From assembly GCA_024803745.1 (NCBI GenBank), contig JANJXV010000043.1, forward strand, positions 8,984,018 through 9,048,017: 64,000 nt of DNA. Reading direction: 5' to 3'. Below the pieces are notes generated by a model that saw only the letters and a program-made list of their open reading frames with translations, had not been told where the DNA came from and did not search any database. The first letter of the stretch is position 1. Every line of letters begins with the position of its first letter. This document shows, one piece after another, positions 33,701 through 49,100 of this stretch. Both the position numbers and the translations under genes were made by a program. This DNA comes from Megascapheus bottae (lineage: Eukaryota; Chordata; Mammalia; Rodentia; Geomyidae).

Positions 33701-36700
33701 TCGAACCCGGGTCTTCGTGCATGCTAGGCAAGCACTTTAACCATTAGGCCAAACTCCAGGCCCCATTATTATTATTTCTTTTGTTAGTCGTGGGGGTTGA
33801 ACTCAGGACCTGGACGCTGTCCCTGAGCTTTTTCATTCAGTGCTACTGCTCTACCACAGTGCCACTTCAGGTTTTCTCGTGGTTCACTGGAGATGAGTCA
33901 CCCCTGCTCCTGCCTTGCACCCACATCCCACAGTCCACCAAGGAGCAAACAGGTCTCAAGCTGCACCCCAAGGCCCAAACCCATGTCACCCAGCGTTGAC
34001 CTTGACTCTGACCTTCCATCATGGTTAGAATGATGTGGTGTGATATTAACTTTTATCCCCATGGCAACCCCTGCTATGTCACTCATTCACTCAGTCAGTG
34101 CTTCATTCACTCATTGCACCACTCATTCATTCATTGCTTCACTCATTCAATGCTTCATTCTTCCACCTTTTTCATTTTTTTCATGTTTCCTTTTTTGCCA
34201 GTCCTGAGGATTGAACTCAGGGCCTGACCACTGCCCTTGGGCTTTCTCCAGGCTAGCACACTACCACTTAAGCCACAGCACCATTTCCGGCTTTTTCTAT
34301 GTATGTGGTACAGAGGAATTGAACCCAGGGCTTTGTGCATGCTAGGCAAGCACTCTACCACTAGGCCAAACTCCAGGCCTCTTCCTTATTCATTCAGTGC
34401 TTCATTCACTCTTCCACTAATTCATTCATTGCCTGATTCATCCACATCTTTATTTATTGCTTCATTCATTGCCTCATTTCCTCTGTTCATTCATTCACTA
34501 ACCCATTCATTCACTTACTGCTTCCATTTTCCACGTATGCATTGCTTGGTTACCCATTCATTCAGTGTCTCATTCATCAGTTTGTTTAGTCCTTGGCTCA
34601 TTCATCCACTCCTTCATTCACTCTTTCCTTCCCAATTTTATTCTTTCACTGACAAGTACCATCCACTCTCTCAGCCATATCCTGAGTTGCTCCCAGGATC
34701 ACTAAGTCCTCACTAGAGAGGACTGCTAGCTGGACGTGTGCCCCGATCTTTACCGTCCCCCACCCTGACTCACCATGGTCCCTTTAGAGCCATCCTCTCC
34801 AGGTGGCCCTTTCTTGCCTGGGGGTCCGGCAGCTCCTGATGGTCCTGAGTCTCCCTTCTCACCAATTTCACCTTTGGGACCCTTTGGAGAGACAAGAGGT
34901 CAGAGGTCAGAGGTCAACATGACCTGGCTTCTACAGGAATAAGCTGAACCTGACATCAGGCTGGGCTAGAACATTACAGGGTCAGAGGTCTGAGACGGCT
35001 AAGACTGATATGAAGTCTGGGGCACAGCTGGTCCAGGGGCCCCCAGCCCTGCCCTTGTGCAGTGCTTAACCTGCATAATCATATACCTCGAAGTGACCCC
35101 ACATGCCCAGGGATTGGGGTTTCCTGAGATGGGTACTGGAAGCCATATTGAATAGAGACTCACCGGAATGCCTGGAGTTCCTGGGAGGCCTGGGTCCCCA
35201 GCCTCACCGGGCTCCCCCTACAAGGGAGGCAAAGAGAGATCAGGCAGATAGGGAAGGGGTTCTCTGGGATAGGTACCCCAATATTGGCAGGCTTGACACT
35301 AGTTTCCCTCCCTCTGTCCTTCTCTCACCTTCTCGCCCACAGAGCCTGGCTGGCCAACTCCTCCTGGCAGCCCTGGTGGCCCCTGGGAGACAGCAGGAGG
35401 GCCAGGTGAGAGGGGGAAGATGTGGAGTCCCTTGCTGGGAAACAGGTGTCCCCCGCTTTGAGCCATCCTGTCCCCTCAGGACTTCTTACCTCAGATCCGC
35501 TGGGGCCATGAGGACCTCGAGGGCCGGGAGGCCCATTGGGCCCCTGGGAGAAGATACAGTGTTACACAGTGTCGCCTCTGACTCCCCTAAATCCCAGTGT
35601 ACAACAATCACTGCACCCCGCTGTGCAATCCAGGGCCGTTCAACTAGAAAAGCCAGACATAGCCGGACACAGGCAGTGCTCGCTTATCATCCTAGCTACT
35701 CCAGAGGATCCGGGTTCAAAGCCACACCGGACAAGGTAAGTCCATGAGACTTCTCTTATCTCTTAATGAACCAGGAAAAAATAAAAAAAAGCCAGAAGCG
35801 GTGCTATGGCTCAAGTGGTAGGACACCAGCCTGAGTGAAAGGACTCAGGGACAGAGTTTGAGCCCTGAAGCCAAGCCCTCCAAAAAGACCCCTTATAAAC
35901 GAACCCCCAAATGGACATAAAGTCCTCCGGCCCCTTCCCCCTGCTCCCTGCTTTTTCTAAGAATCGTTACCATGGATCCAACATCTCCAACCTCCCCTTT
36001 CTCTCCTGGAGGGCCTGGCAGTCCCTGTGGAACAAAGAAGCAAATTTGGGGTACAGGGAGTGGGGAAATCAGAACAGCCACCCCCCAAAAAAACTCAAAC
36101 ACTCACCTGTAAGCCTTGAGGGCCAATAACACCCACAAAGCCTCTGATTCCTTCATTTCCCTTCTGCCCGAAAAGGCCTGGGGGTCCCCGACGCCCCGGA
36201 GCCCCATCAGCTCCCTGGGAGGAGGACAAGGGCAGAGAAAAGTTGGGGGTCCAAGCAAAGGAAGGTGAGAGGGTGAGGGTCAAAGGTGAGGATTAAGGTA
36301 AAGGGCTGGGAGCTAGTTTGAGGAGGGCCAGAGTTGGGTTTGAAGTTGGGGTTCTGGAATGCAATTAGGGGTTCAGGGGAAGGGTTTTTTAATTTATTTT
36401 TTATTTTTTGCCAGTCTTGGGCTTGAGCTCTCAGGGCCTGAGCACTGTCCTTGGACTTTCTCAAGGCTAGCGCTCTACCACTTGAGCCTCAGCACCACTT
36501 CCAGCTTTTTTCTATGTATGTGGTACCAAGGAATTGAACCTGGGTCTTCATGCATGCTAGCTAAGCACTCAACCACTAGGCCAAACTCCCGGGCCCTCAG
36601 GGAAAGGTTTGAGATGGGGACAGATAGAATCAGTTTGGGGGCTCAGGTTATGGCCATGAGAAGGGTTTGCCTGGGGTTAGGAAAGATTAGGATCAGGTTT

Positions 36701-38882
36701 AAGGTTTAAGTCTGCTATGGCTTAAATGTGCCTCTCAAAGGCTCATGTGTTGGGCTAGGCCACTTGTAGCTCACACTTGTAATCCCAGCTACTCAGGAGT
36801 CTGAGATCTGAGGATCACGGTTCAAAGCCAGCCAGGGCAGGAAAGATCATGAGACTCTTCAGTTAACCACCAAAAAATGGAAAGTGGCTCTGTGGTTCAA
36901 AATGCTAGGCTTGAACCGGAAGAGCTCAAGGACAGCACCCAGGCCCAGAGTTCAAGTCCCCTGACCGACAAAAAGAAAAAAAAAGTGGAAGAGACACTTG
37001 AGCTGGCATGTTTGCACGAACCTCACCAAAGGACACACCTTGCTGTAGAATGTCCCTGAGGCAGCGTTAGAAAAAAACAAGACAAGGCCAGATTCCAAGT
37101 CAAAGCTCAAGGGCAAATTTAGGTCAGGGACTACGTTGGGGTTTGTTTCGGCGGCGGCAGGTTTGAAGAGAAGGTTTGAGAAATTGGGGAGAGATGGGAG
37201 GAGGGGCACCATGGAGGGGAGACCAAAATTCGGACTGACTCAGTCCTGAGTCCCCACTGGGGATCTGAGACAAGGAGAGACTCACCGGGGGCCCTGGATG
37301 CCCCACAGGACCCCGCATTCCTGTTGGTCCAGGTGGGCCCTAGGGGAAGGGACAGAAGAGTGAATTCCCTTAGTGACCAGTTAGTTACCTGTCACCCCAG
37401 CTACTCCAGAGGCTGAGATCTGAGAATCACAGTTGGAAGCCAGCCCAGGCTTGGAAGTCTGTGAGACTCTTATTTCCAATGATCCATCCAAAAGCCGGAA
37501 GTGGCTTCAGTGTCTTGAGCAAAATTGCCCAGGGACAGCACCAGGCCTAGAGTTCACACTTCACCCCCCCAAAAAACAAATCTCAGCAGGACAAACATCC
37601 TCAGCCTACCTGAACATACACCCCTAGGATCCCCACAACTCACGGCATCTCCTTTGTCCCCTTTGCTCCCTTTGTGGCCGGGGGCACCCACTTCTCCCTG
37701 GGAAGGAAAGAAGTAAGGACCAGTAGAACCCCACCCACCCTGTCCTCCCCCCCCAACAATTGTCTGCGAACCCCTCACCTTGTCCCCTTCCTCGCCAGAA
37801 GGCCCAGCAGCTCCAGGGGGTCCCTGGAGCCCCAGGGGTCCTGGCACCCCATCTTTGCCAGTGGGGCCTGGGGCACCACGTTCTCCCTGATGGGGAGGAG
37901 AAGTAAAAAGAGGGTGTCAGGGCTGAAAGGCTTTGTGGGAGCCAGGATCAAAAGGTGCTGAAGGATGGGATGGACAGAACACTTACCGGGGACCCCTTCT
38001 CTCCTACTGGACCCACCGGGCCTTCACTTCCACTTTGGCCAGGAAGCCCAATGCCTCCAGATGGGCCTACAGGGCCCCGCTCACCTGGGGAACCCTGTAA
38101 ATGGGTGCAGAGTGGAAATGACACACACTTAATGGCTTTCATTTATATCCATTTTCCTCCTCCTCCTCCTCCTCCTCCTCCTCCTCCTCCTCCTCCTCCT
38201 CCTTCTTCTCCCTGGAGCTGGAACTCAGGGCCTAGGTGCTATCCCTGACCTTCTTTTGCTCAGGTCTAGCCCTCTACCGCTTTGAGCCACTGCTCTTTTT
38301 CTGATTAGTTAGTTCACTATAGATAAGAGTCTCACAAACTTTTCTGCCCCAGCTGGCTTCCAACCTCAGTCCTCAGATCTCAGCCTCCTGAGTGCTTAAA
38401 AGGACAGGGGAGAGTCCTTGGTGTCCAGTTTATGTCAGTTTTTAATCAAGAGACCCACTGGGCACTGGTGGCTCACGCCTGTCATCCTAGCTACTCAGGA
38501 GGCTGAGATCTGAAAATCAAGGTTCAAAGCCAGCGTCCTCAGGGAAGTCCCTGGGACTCTTATCTCCAAGGAATCTTCAGAAAACCAGAAGTGGAGGGGT
38601 GGCTCAAAATGGTAGAGTGCTAGCCTTGAGAACAAAAACTCAGGGACAGTGCGCAGATGCTGAGTTCAAACTCCATGACTGACGAAAAAACAACCACCAG
38701 TGAAGCAGCCTCAGGAATCGAGTTACACCAATGTGAAGATCCTGTCACTGGGGATTATAATAATGACAGAGGATGCATCCAGTCACCACATTTTTTTTGG
38801 GGGGGGGGCCGGGCCTGGGGCTTGAACTCAGAGCCGGAGCTTGGGCTTTCTCAAGGCTAGAGTTCTATCACTTGAGCCACAG

Positions 38883-38930
<48 letters not shown>

Positions 38931-41460
38931 CCAAGGAATCAAACCTGAGTCTTCCTACATGCTAGGCAAGCACTCTACCACTAGGTCACACTCTCGCCCC
39001 TACTGAAATTGTGTGTGTGTGTGTGTGTGTGTGTAGGCTTGAACTCAAAGCCTGGATGCTATCCCTAAGCTCTCTCTCTCTCTCTCTTTTTTTTTTTATG
39101 TGGGTCATGAGGCTTGAACTTGGCCTGGACACTGTCCCTGAGCTCTTCAGCTCAAGGCTACTGCCCCACCCTTGAGCCAAGCCCCACTTCCTGTTTTCTA
39201 ATTGGAGGTGAGAGTCTCAGGTCTTTTTATGCCCGGGCTGGCTTTGACCCTTGATCCTCAGATCTCTTAGCAAGAAGACGTGCACTACTGAGCGAGCCAG
39301 GAGTCGAGCCTACAATCTTCTGATCCATAGTCAGATGCATTATTCATTGCACCACTGGCCTGCCCCTGAGCTCTGGAGCTCAAGGCTAGGTCTCTATCAT
39401 TTGAGCCACAGCCTCACTTTCAGTTTCTTGGCAGGTGATTGGAGATAATAATCTCATGATGGATGGGCTTAGTGGAAGAGTGCTTGCCTAGCATGCATGA
39501 AGCCATGGGTTCAATTCTGCAATACCACATAAACAGAAAAAAGCCAGAAATAGCAGTATGGCTCAAGTAGGAGAGTGCTAGCCTTGAACAAAAGAAGCTC
39601 AGGGACAGTGCCCAGGCCCTAAATTCAAGCCCCAGGACTGGCCAAAAAAAAAAAAAAAAAAGGAAAAAGAATCTCATGAACTTTCCTGCCCCAGCTGGCT
39701 TCGAACCACAGTCCTCAGACCTCAGCCACCAAGTAGCTAGGATTACAGGTGTGAGCCAGCTGAAAGAGGAAAAAAATCAATTTTTTCTAAGTGACTCCAC
39801 TACCCTGCTAATGGCTCAAAACTGGGTGTCTTTGGTCTGTCTGATCCCAAAGGTGGCTAAGCCTCTAATCATGGTCAAGGCCCAGCTTTGAAGGTACCCC
39901 AAGAGGCCCCTATGCCACTCTCCACCCAGCAGAAAGATGTGGGCTGTACTTACATTGGCCCCGATGGGACCAGGGGGCCCCTTGTCACCCTTCAAGCCAA
40001 TGGGTCCCTGGGGGAAAGAATGGATTACAGTTATGAACCCCCACAAGGTCACCCCATGTCTTACCTTCACCCTGCAAGTCCCCCGAGCCATATTCCCAGG
40101 AATACGGATTCCTGGGAACCCTCACCATAGCTGTCCCCATTTTGAGCTTCTTTTCTGCTTTGCAGACCCAACCACGCACATAATGGGGGTAGGGGGAACC
40201 CCAGATGATACTCACCGGGTCACCCGGGGCTCCTTGGGGACCAGGGAAGCCTGTGGGTCCTGGTGGTCCCTCTTTCCCAAGAGGCCCGAGGGGGCCCAGT
40301 TCGCCCTGCAGAAGTATAAGAGAGATGGGTCAGTCTACAGAGATGGGGTGTCTGTCCCCCACCAATCTAGGACTCTGAGTCCCTCCAAGTCATAGGTAGA
40401 TTTCATCAGAAACTTTAGGGACAGTCACCTAACATCTCAACGTCTCCCGTGGGGCCATGCACTCACCTTGGGGCCTTCTTTGCCTTCCAGGCCTGGGAGC
40501 CCCTGCTCCCCGGGAGGTCCCGGGGGCCCTGGGGGGCCTCTTTCACCCAGGGGCCCTGGGTCCCCAACCTTTCCCTAAACAGGAAAAGGACACACCATGA
40601 GTGAGAGTGGTTGGTGGGGGTGCATCAGAGATCCAGTTCCCCCAGTTGGTACAAAATAGGGGAGGGGTTGTTCCTCATGGATCCACATTTACCTGTGGGC
40701 CCAGAACACCAGCGGGTCCAGGCGGGCCTGTCTGACCTTGGAAGCCCTGGTGAGAACATTAAATGTGGGGGTGAGCACGGGAGAGGAAGAAATGGAGGGT
40801 CTGGTAAAGTCTGGGGTCAAAGGTTCACTTACCAACTCTCCTCTCGGTCCAGGGTGCCCTGATACCCCGTCTTTCCCTTGAGGACCCTAAGAGGTAATGT
40901 ATAAGAGTTGGGGTACAGATAGAGCCATCCTCTTCCTGGTCCCCTCCCACTGGACCCCACCAGTTCAGGGTGACCTTACTCACAGGGGGCCCCTTTGGCC
41001 CAGGGAATCCTGGGGGGCCTTGCAGACCAGGGAGGCCCTGAAATGAAACCAGAAATGAATATTGTTGCTGTTGAATCACTCCTGCTACACTCTCCCCAAG
41101 CCCCCCATTCCAAACCAGCACACAGCCAGGAGTGGTAAAGCCCACCTGCAATCCCAGCACTCAGGAAGCTGAGCTCTGAGGATCGAGGTTCAAAGCCAGC
41201 CTGGACAGGAAGTCCCTGAGACTCTAATCTCCAATTAACCAAATACACACACACACACACACACACACACATCCAAAAAAAAAAAAAGAGGAAAAGAAAG
41301 AAGGAAAGAAAAATATAAGGAAAGAAGGAAGGAAGGAAAGAGGGAAGGGAAGGAGAGAGAAAAAAGAGTTCAGTCTGGGCTATACAGAAGAGACCCTATC
41401 TCAAAACAAAATCATGATCACTGTGAGTGCTTCCAGTACATTGAGCTGTCTGACGGTGTG

Positions 41461-41502
<42 letters not shown>

Positions 41503-42307
41503 GTCATGGGGCTTGAGCTCAGAGCCTGGGCTTGAACTCAGAGCCTGGGCAACGTCCCTTCTTTTGCTCTAGGTTAGCACTCTACCCCTTGAGTCACAGC
41601 TCCACTCTCAGCTTTTTTTCTGAGTAGTTCGTTGGAGTTAATCGTGTCACGGACATTTCTACTCGTGCTGGTTTTGAACCAGGATCCTCAGATTGTCAGT
41701 CTCCTGAGTAGCTAGCATTCCAAACATGACCCGCTCCCACCAGCCCCCGGCTCTTCCACTTCTTATAAATCCACTAAAACCATCATAATTTGGGCCATAA
41801 TGTTATCCATCTCCTCTCCCCCCGCACTCACCTTTTCTCCAGGAACTCCAGTGGACCCATCCTGACCTACATCACCCTAGAACAAAATCAAACAGACTCA
41901 CGCCACAGCTGGAAAGGAAGGATTTGGGGTGGGGGGCTGAAGGGCTGAGGGAGGGGGTGGGGCGGCCTTGGTGACCCCTACCTTGGGGCCGGGTTGTCCT
42001 GTGGCCCCTGGCTGTCCTCTCTCTCCTCGGGAACCCTGCACAGAAACAAAGCAGGTGACACCACTCCCAGAGACCAGGAGTGACGCAGCCATGACACCGC
42101 CCCTCCCAGCCCACCACACCCTTCTCGGCCCCCCTCCTCCCTCCCCAAAACGCAACCAAGTCAGGGCTCCTTGTTTTCTTACCGGTGGTCCTCGCTCTCC
42201 TTCTAGGCCTGGCTGTCCTGCTTTGCCCTGAAAAGCAAATTGATTGAGGAGAAAGCGGAAATAGGATGGATGGGAAGCACAACAGTTTGCCACACACTAC
42301 TCAGAGG

Positions 42308-42348
<41 letters not shown>

Positions 42349-43131
42349 CCAGCACCCACCTGGAGGGCGCGCCAACAAACGCTGTTCCCCTCCACAAACC
42401 CTTCCCTCTCCCAGGTTCACAGCTCACCCGCTTTCCTTTCTCTCCTAATGGTCCTAAAGGACCTGGAAATCCACTGGACCCCTGACAGGAGAGACACAAA
42501 GAGTGAGAGTTAAAACTGGCCGGGGGTGCCCCTCCTTCTAGGGCTTTTCCAGTGGCTTCCTTGGGTCCTTCCAGCCCCAGGCTTTTCCAGAGTAGCCTCC
42601 CCTCCCTCCCTCTGTGCCCTTCTCCCTCCATTCCAGCCACAATGTCTCCTTCCGTGTCTCCTTCCATGTCTCCCTGACATACTCTCACATTTTGGCCTCA
42701 GGACCTTTGCACAGGCTGATCCCCTGATGCCCTGTCCTATAGCCAATAGATTAGATTCTGGCCAGCCTAAATTAAAGGAGCAATTCTTTTTTTTTCTTTT
42801 TGTCAGTTATGGGGCTTGAACTCTGGGCCTGGGCGCTGTCCCTGAGCTCTTCAGCTCAAGGCTACTGCCCTACCCCTTGACCCACAGCGCCACTTCCCAT
42901 TTTCTAGTGATTCATTGGAGAGAAGAGTCTCACAGTTTTTAGTGCCCAGGCTGGCTCTGAATGGTGATCCTCAGATCGCAGCCTCCTGAGTAGCTAGGAT
43001 TACAGGTGTGAGCCACCATGCCTGGCTAAGGGAGCTTCTCTTAAACGCTCATGAATGTCTACGTCACTACAGTGCCTTGAATGTGATCCCAATGCCATTT
43101 ATGTCCTGTGCGTGCTATCAGGAATCCTGTG

Positions 43132-43167
<36 letters not shown>

Positions 43168-46100
43168 TACCAGAGCTTTAGAAATACAAATTGCAAAAGC
43201 AAGATGACTACAAGAACTCCAGCAAAATCACTAAAGGAATTAATATAGTTCACTGGAAGGGTTGCTCTACAAAAGCAGAACTAAGCCAGGCATGGGTGGC
43301 TATGCTTGTAAAAGGAGACTGAGATCTGAGGATCAAGGTTCAAAGCCAGCCAGGGCAGGAAAGTCAGTGAGACCCTTGATCTTCAATGAACCACCAAAAA
43401 GCTGGAAGTGGTGCTGCGGCTCAAGTGGTAAAAAACGCTCAGGGACAGTGCCCAGGCTCTGAGTTCAACCCTCGGGGGGACTGGCACAAAAGAAAAAGGC
43501 AGGGGAAGAGTAGGGATGCAGCAAGGCCCAGAATTGTGGGCGTGGTCAGTTGGTGAGTGGGCGTGGCCTGTGGTGAGTGGGCGTGTCCCGATGAGCGTGG
43601 GAATCTGGCTGGGCCTTAGGGGGTGTGGGATATTGCTAGATGTACCACAGGCATGGTTAGGGTGTGAGGGGTGTGGTCAAATGCTGGGTGTGACTTGGGG
43701 GTGTAGTCCGGTGAAGGGGGCGTGGCTCCGTGCTGAGGGCGTGGTCCAGGGCTTGCCTAGCGTGCTAGGGGCGGGACTTAGGCGGTAGGGGCGGGGCCTA
43801 ATCACAGGAGCTGATGTGTGTCGTGCACTGCAGGGTGGGGAGTAACTCACTGTCTAACTTCGAACCCTCAGGGATGAAAGGATGACCTGGCTGTGACTTC
43901 TGTCCCTCCATTATCCACCAGGGTTGATGGGGCTGAGCTAGCTGGCTAAGTGGGTGTCCCCCCTTTTCGTACCCTTGGTAGAGAGTGTGCTGGACACGAC
44001 ACCCCTCCAATATCAGTTCTGCCACTGCACCCTCCTCTCTTGCTGCCTGGCTATAGATACTCCCCCTTACACATGCTCCCCATTAAAGCCATCCACCCTG
44101 TTGGGGGTGTGACCAGGGGGCCCCTTGCCAGGCCAAATCTGTGGGACAACCTGATCTTAAATTTCGGCCTCCAAACTCTGAGCTAAACAAACCTCAGGCA
44201 CTGGGTTATAATGACAGAAAACAGACGGATACAGCTCCCTTCACTGGCTCAGCAGCTGGCGCAATCTGAGTCACATTAAATAAGGAATGTGTGCCATTTT
44301 TGCTTTGGGGCTGGAGCTTGAACTCAAGGCCTAGGCACTGTCCCTGAATGTTTGTCTGTGTGCTTGTTTGTTTTTTTCACTGAAGCCTAGCTCTCTACCA
44401 TCGGAGCCCCAGCTCCACTTTTGTTTTCCTGATGCTTAATTGGAAATAAGAGAGAGTTTCACAGACTTGCGTGCCTGGGCTGGCTTTGAACTGCACTCCT
44501 CAGTTCTCAGCCTCCTGAGTAGCTGAGATTATAGACGTGAACTACCAGTGTTGCACAGCTCAACCCTTAGACCAATGCCTGGACCTCTAGCCGTGAGTCC
44601 CTTTCCTGAGTCTCTTTACCTCCGGCTCCCTGGCTTCTTACCTTAGGTCCTGGGCGTCCTGGGTAACCAGGGAGACCGGGTACCCCAAGTTTTCCCTGCC
44701 AAGAAATGATGAGACAAAAGGTCAGACAGTGCCAGCTGAAGGTGGGAGGGGAAAGGTCAGGATATGTGAAGCAGCTAGAGGAGAGAGAGTGAGTTCGAGT
44801 CCTGCTGAGAGCTAAGGTCATTGCAATTATGGCCACTCTCTGTTTCCTGGCTTATAAAATGATAATAATGATGGTTACTACACACGGTGGCAAAGGGATG
44901 AGGATATGAGCAAGACTTGTTCTGAGAAGCTCAGCTGAGCTACTAAGGGGTGATGTCAGGGCACCTGGGGTCCGTCTGCAGCACCCCGAAAAAGGCCAAG
45001 ATCAGAATGAACTGAAATTAACCCACCTTCTCCCCAGCTGCTCCTGGGGCGCCCTCTTCACCCGGCAGCCCCTCAGGGCCCTTGGGCCCCTCGGGCCCAT
45101 CCTCACCCCGGGAACCTGGGGGTCCTGGTTGCCCCTGGAATAGAAAAGAAAGAGAGACACTGAAGCTAGAGCCTGTGGCTGGGGCTTATAACCTCAGACA
45201 CTCAGGAAGCTGAAGATCACGGTTCAAAGCCAGCCCAGGCAGCAAAGTCTATGAGATGCTCCTCTCCGGTGAACCACCCAAAAGCTGGGAAAGAGGCTGT
45301 GATTCAAGTGGCAGAGTACGAGCTTTGAAGGAAAAAGCCAAGGCCCTGAATTCAAGCCCCAGAACTGATATAATCACACACAAACACACACACACACACA
45401 CACACACGCACGCACACACGCACGCACGCACTGAATATCACGTATCCTTACTGTTTCTTCAAGCCACATCTTAGTCCTCAAAACCTTTATCTGGAGCTCA
45501 GCTTACCCGATCACCTTTTAGCCCTCCATCGCCTTTGAAGCCAGGAAAGCCATCACCTCCCTGAAAGAGAGAGAAAGACAGACAGACAGACAGAGAAACC
45601 AGAAGTCAGAGCCTCAGCCAGGAGCCCATTGTGGGGGTTCCCTACCTACCATTCCCCTCCCACAAAACCCTCTTTTTCTCACCCTCTCTCCTTTTTCTCC
45701 TTGGAGGCCCCGGTTTCCAGAAGTACCCTGAAAAATAAGTAAATCACCTCTCAGTCTCCTCTGAGGAAAGAATGTTCTAGATTCTGACCCAATCCCCTCC
45801 TATCTCCCCTAAACAGCCAGAACAAGTAAATCTAAGAGGAGCAGAGTGGGGGAGACCTGGGAGGGAAGGATTCCCCCCTCCAGTCCAGTTGGTACTGCTC
45901 CTCCCCCTTCCCTCCCCCCCTCACTCTCCCCCCTCCCCCTCTGGGTTGTGGGCCTAGGAAGGGTAAATTTCTAAGCCATGGACTTCATTTGCAGGGACAA
46001 GGAGGCCTTAGTGGCTTCTGGCAGGAATGTCCCCTGGCATACACACTTGGGCTGACAAGGACACTCCAGGGCTGCCAGCAATGACCCCTGAATACAAGGT

Positions 46101-49100
46101 AACTATCTAGAGACTGGGCTATTTCTAACCCAGGGTAATTTCATTATTTACAAGGAAACAAAGTTTGTTTACAACTGGCCTCTGACTTCCCCAACCAAGT
46201 TACCAAAATTCAACTACCACCTAAGCTTTGCAGCAGTCTGTGGCCCAAAGCCCCAAGTAAATGGCAGAAATCACAGGGAGCCATGAGCCCCACCTATCTC
46301 ATATCTTCTTTTGCATACAACCTACAAGAATCTTGATTTACAAAGGAGACATGGAAGGGTGGGAGTTTCACCTAGTGGTAAGGGTGCTTGCCTAGCATGG
46401 AGGAAGACCAGGGTTCGATTCCTTGGTACCACATACATAGAAAAAAGTCATAATTGGTGCTGTGGCTCAAGTGGTAGAGCTCTAGCCTTAAAAAAGCTCA
46501 AGGACAGTGCTCAGGAACCCTGAATTTAAGCCCGAGGACTAGCAAAAAATAATTTAAAGGAGACATGGAGATTAGGAATATTTATTCATCAAGAATAATT
46601 AACAGTAGGGACGGGAGTTTGGCCTAGTGGTAGAGTGCTTGCCTAGCATGCACGAAGACCCGGGTTCGAGTCCTTGGTACCTCATACTTAGAAAAAGCCA
46701 GAAGTGGTGCTGAGGCTCAAGTGGTAGAGCTCTAGCCTTGAGAAAAATTCAAGTACAGTGCTCAGGCCCTGAGCCTAAGCCCAGGACTGGCAAAAAAAAA
46801 AAAAAAGAAAAGAATAATTAACAGTAATAATAAGGCAGAGCTCTCATGGCTTTAGGCCTAGAATCCTAGCTACACAGGAGGCTGACATCTGAGGATCACA
46901 GTTCAAAGCCCACCTGAGCCAGGAAAATCTGTGAGGGTCTTACCTCCAATGAACCACTAATAAAAGGCTGAAGTGAAGCTGTGGTTCAAGTGGTAGAAGT
47001 CCAGCCTTGAGCTAAAAAGCTCAGGTATAGCACCCAGGACCGGAGTCCAAGCTCCAGGACTGGCACCAAGGGGGAAAAAAAAAACCTCTGGGAAGCTGTG
47101 TCTACCTTCCAATATTTCTGCTAAGTGCTAATAGCTCTGGCCTGTCTTCCTAGCTACTCAGTAGGCTGAGATCTGAGGACTGAAGTTCAAAGCCAGCTCG
47201 GGCATCAAAGTCTGTGACAGTCTTATCTCCACTCTGCTACTCAGAAAACAGCCAAAAGTGATGCTACGGCTCAAGGAGTAAAGCGCCTGAGAGGCCCCTT
47301 GAGAATCCAGAGAAACATTTGTTTCATTGCTAAGATCTGAACCCCAATTCACATTATACCTGGCCTAGCCAATTCTTCCTTTCTCTTAACAAACACCCCG
47401 AAGTTTCTGACCCAGCTAATTCCCTGAAAGCAGTACTAATACCTGCTGGTACCCCTCCCATTCCAGAAAACAAACACCTACCTTAACGCCCCGAGGTCCT
47501 GGGTAACCTGGGGGGCCTGCTGAGCCCGGAGAACCCTGAAAGACAAGGTCAATGCCATCCTGTCTCCCACCCTCCCAGCATCCCCTCCAAGGCCCCCCCC
47601 ACTCCTCCTCCTCTCCAAGGCCCCCCCCCACTCCTCCTCCTCCTCCTCTTCCTCCTTCTCCTTCCCATCCTCCTGCCCACTCACCTGTGCCCCTTTCTCT
47701 CCTGTGGGTCCCTCATGGCCTGGATGGCCCTGAAGGAGAAACACACCACGGGTCATCAGAGACCCAACATTTGTCAGCCTCCCCGCCCTCCTTCTCTTCC
47801 TTGTCCCCAACCCCTGCTGCTCACCGGAGGGCCCTCAGCTCCCGGGACACCTGGAATTCCTGGATTTCCAGGGGGGCCCTGAAAGAGGAGGAGCAGTAAA
47901 CGGAGGGTCTCCGAGGGGCTGGGGTTCCACTACAGGCAGGCCCCCTTCATCCCCACACATCGCTGGCCAGGAAAGCCAGCTCTACTGAGACTTGCCATGT
48001 GACACCAGAAAAGCCCCTTTCCCTCTCTGAGCCTCAGAATTCCTCCTCCTCAGAGAGCTGACATCACTGATCTGAAGCCTGGGAGGGAGCTGGGGACCTG
48101 GGCTCATGGCTTGTAATCCCAGCGACCCAAGAGGCTGGGATGGGAAGATCATGGTTCAAAGCTAGCCTGGTAAGAAAGTCCATGCGACATTTAACCTCCA
48201 ATAGACTATTATAACATTTAAATTTAAATAAAATCGAGGGAGTTAAGTGTAGAGCAGTTTCTTAGTGTGGGCAAGGCCCTGGGTTCCAGGGACAAAGGTC
48301 AGTGTGAGAGGTGTGTCGTAGGAGTTGGGAGCTTCCCAGACACACTCCTTTCTTTAAATGTCACACACTTTACTCCCATCTGAAAAGGATGGCGTGACCC
48401 TTACATCCCAGGAGTGCTTCCCAGGTCAGTAGGCGGAAACCTTGGCCCGGCCCAGCCAATCAGCTTCCAGAAAGAAACACTGTGGCTGATTGCATGACTC
48501 TGGTTATCCCTCTAAGGTCCCAGCTGCCCAAATGGTTAACACCACACAACAGAGGATGGATGTGGGAATACCAACTGGCAGGAGACAAAGCCCGAATCAG
48601 ATCTGCCCGGAAAGAAACTTGTGTGCCAAAAGAGAGGGGACACAGATGCCCTGGAGTCTCAGAAGGCCCCTGTGTGACAGGAACAGGCTGGCTGTGCCCA
48701 GACAATGTCCCCCTGTATGACTGGCCCAGATGGGCCTCTGCATTCCCACTGCCCCTTCCCCAACAAGAGCACTGTGTGAGTCTGTGCTGGAAGGAGGGAA
48801 GGAAGGGATAGGAAGGCTGGGCATAGTGATAGATGCATGCCCATAATCTTTGCCTTCAGGAGGCTAAGGCAGGAGGAAGGTAGTGAGAGTCTGTCTGGAA
48901 AAATCAAGTCTAGCCAGATACTAGACACTCAGGGCTCTAATAATCCTAGCGACGCAGAAGGCTAACATCTAAGGATTGGGGTTCAAAGCCAACCTGGGCC
49001 AGGAGAGTCTGTGAAACTCTATGTCCAATGAAACAACAAAAAGCTGCCAGTGGAGCTGTGACTCAAGCGGGAGAGGGCTAGCCTTGAGTGAAAAAGCTCA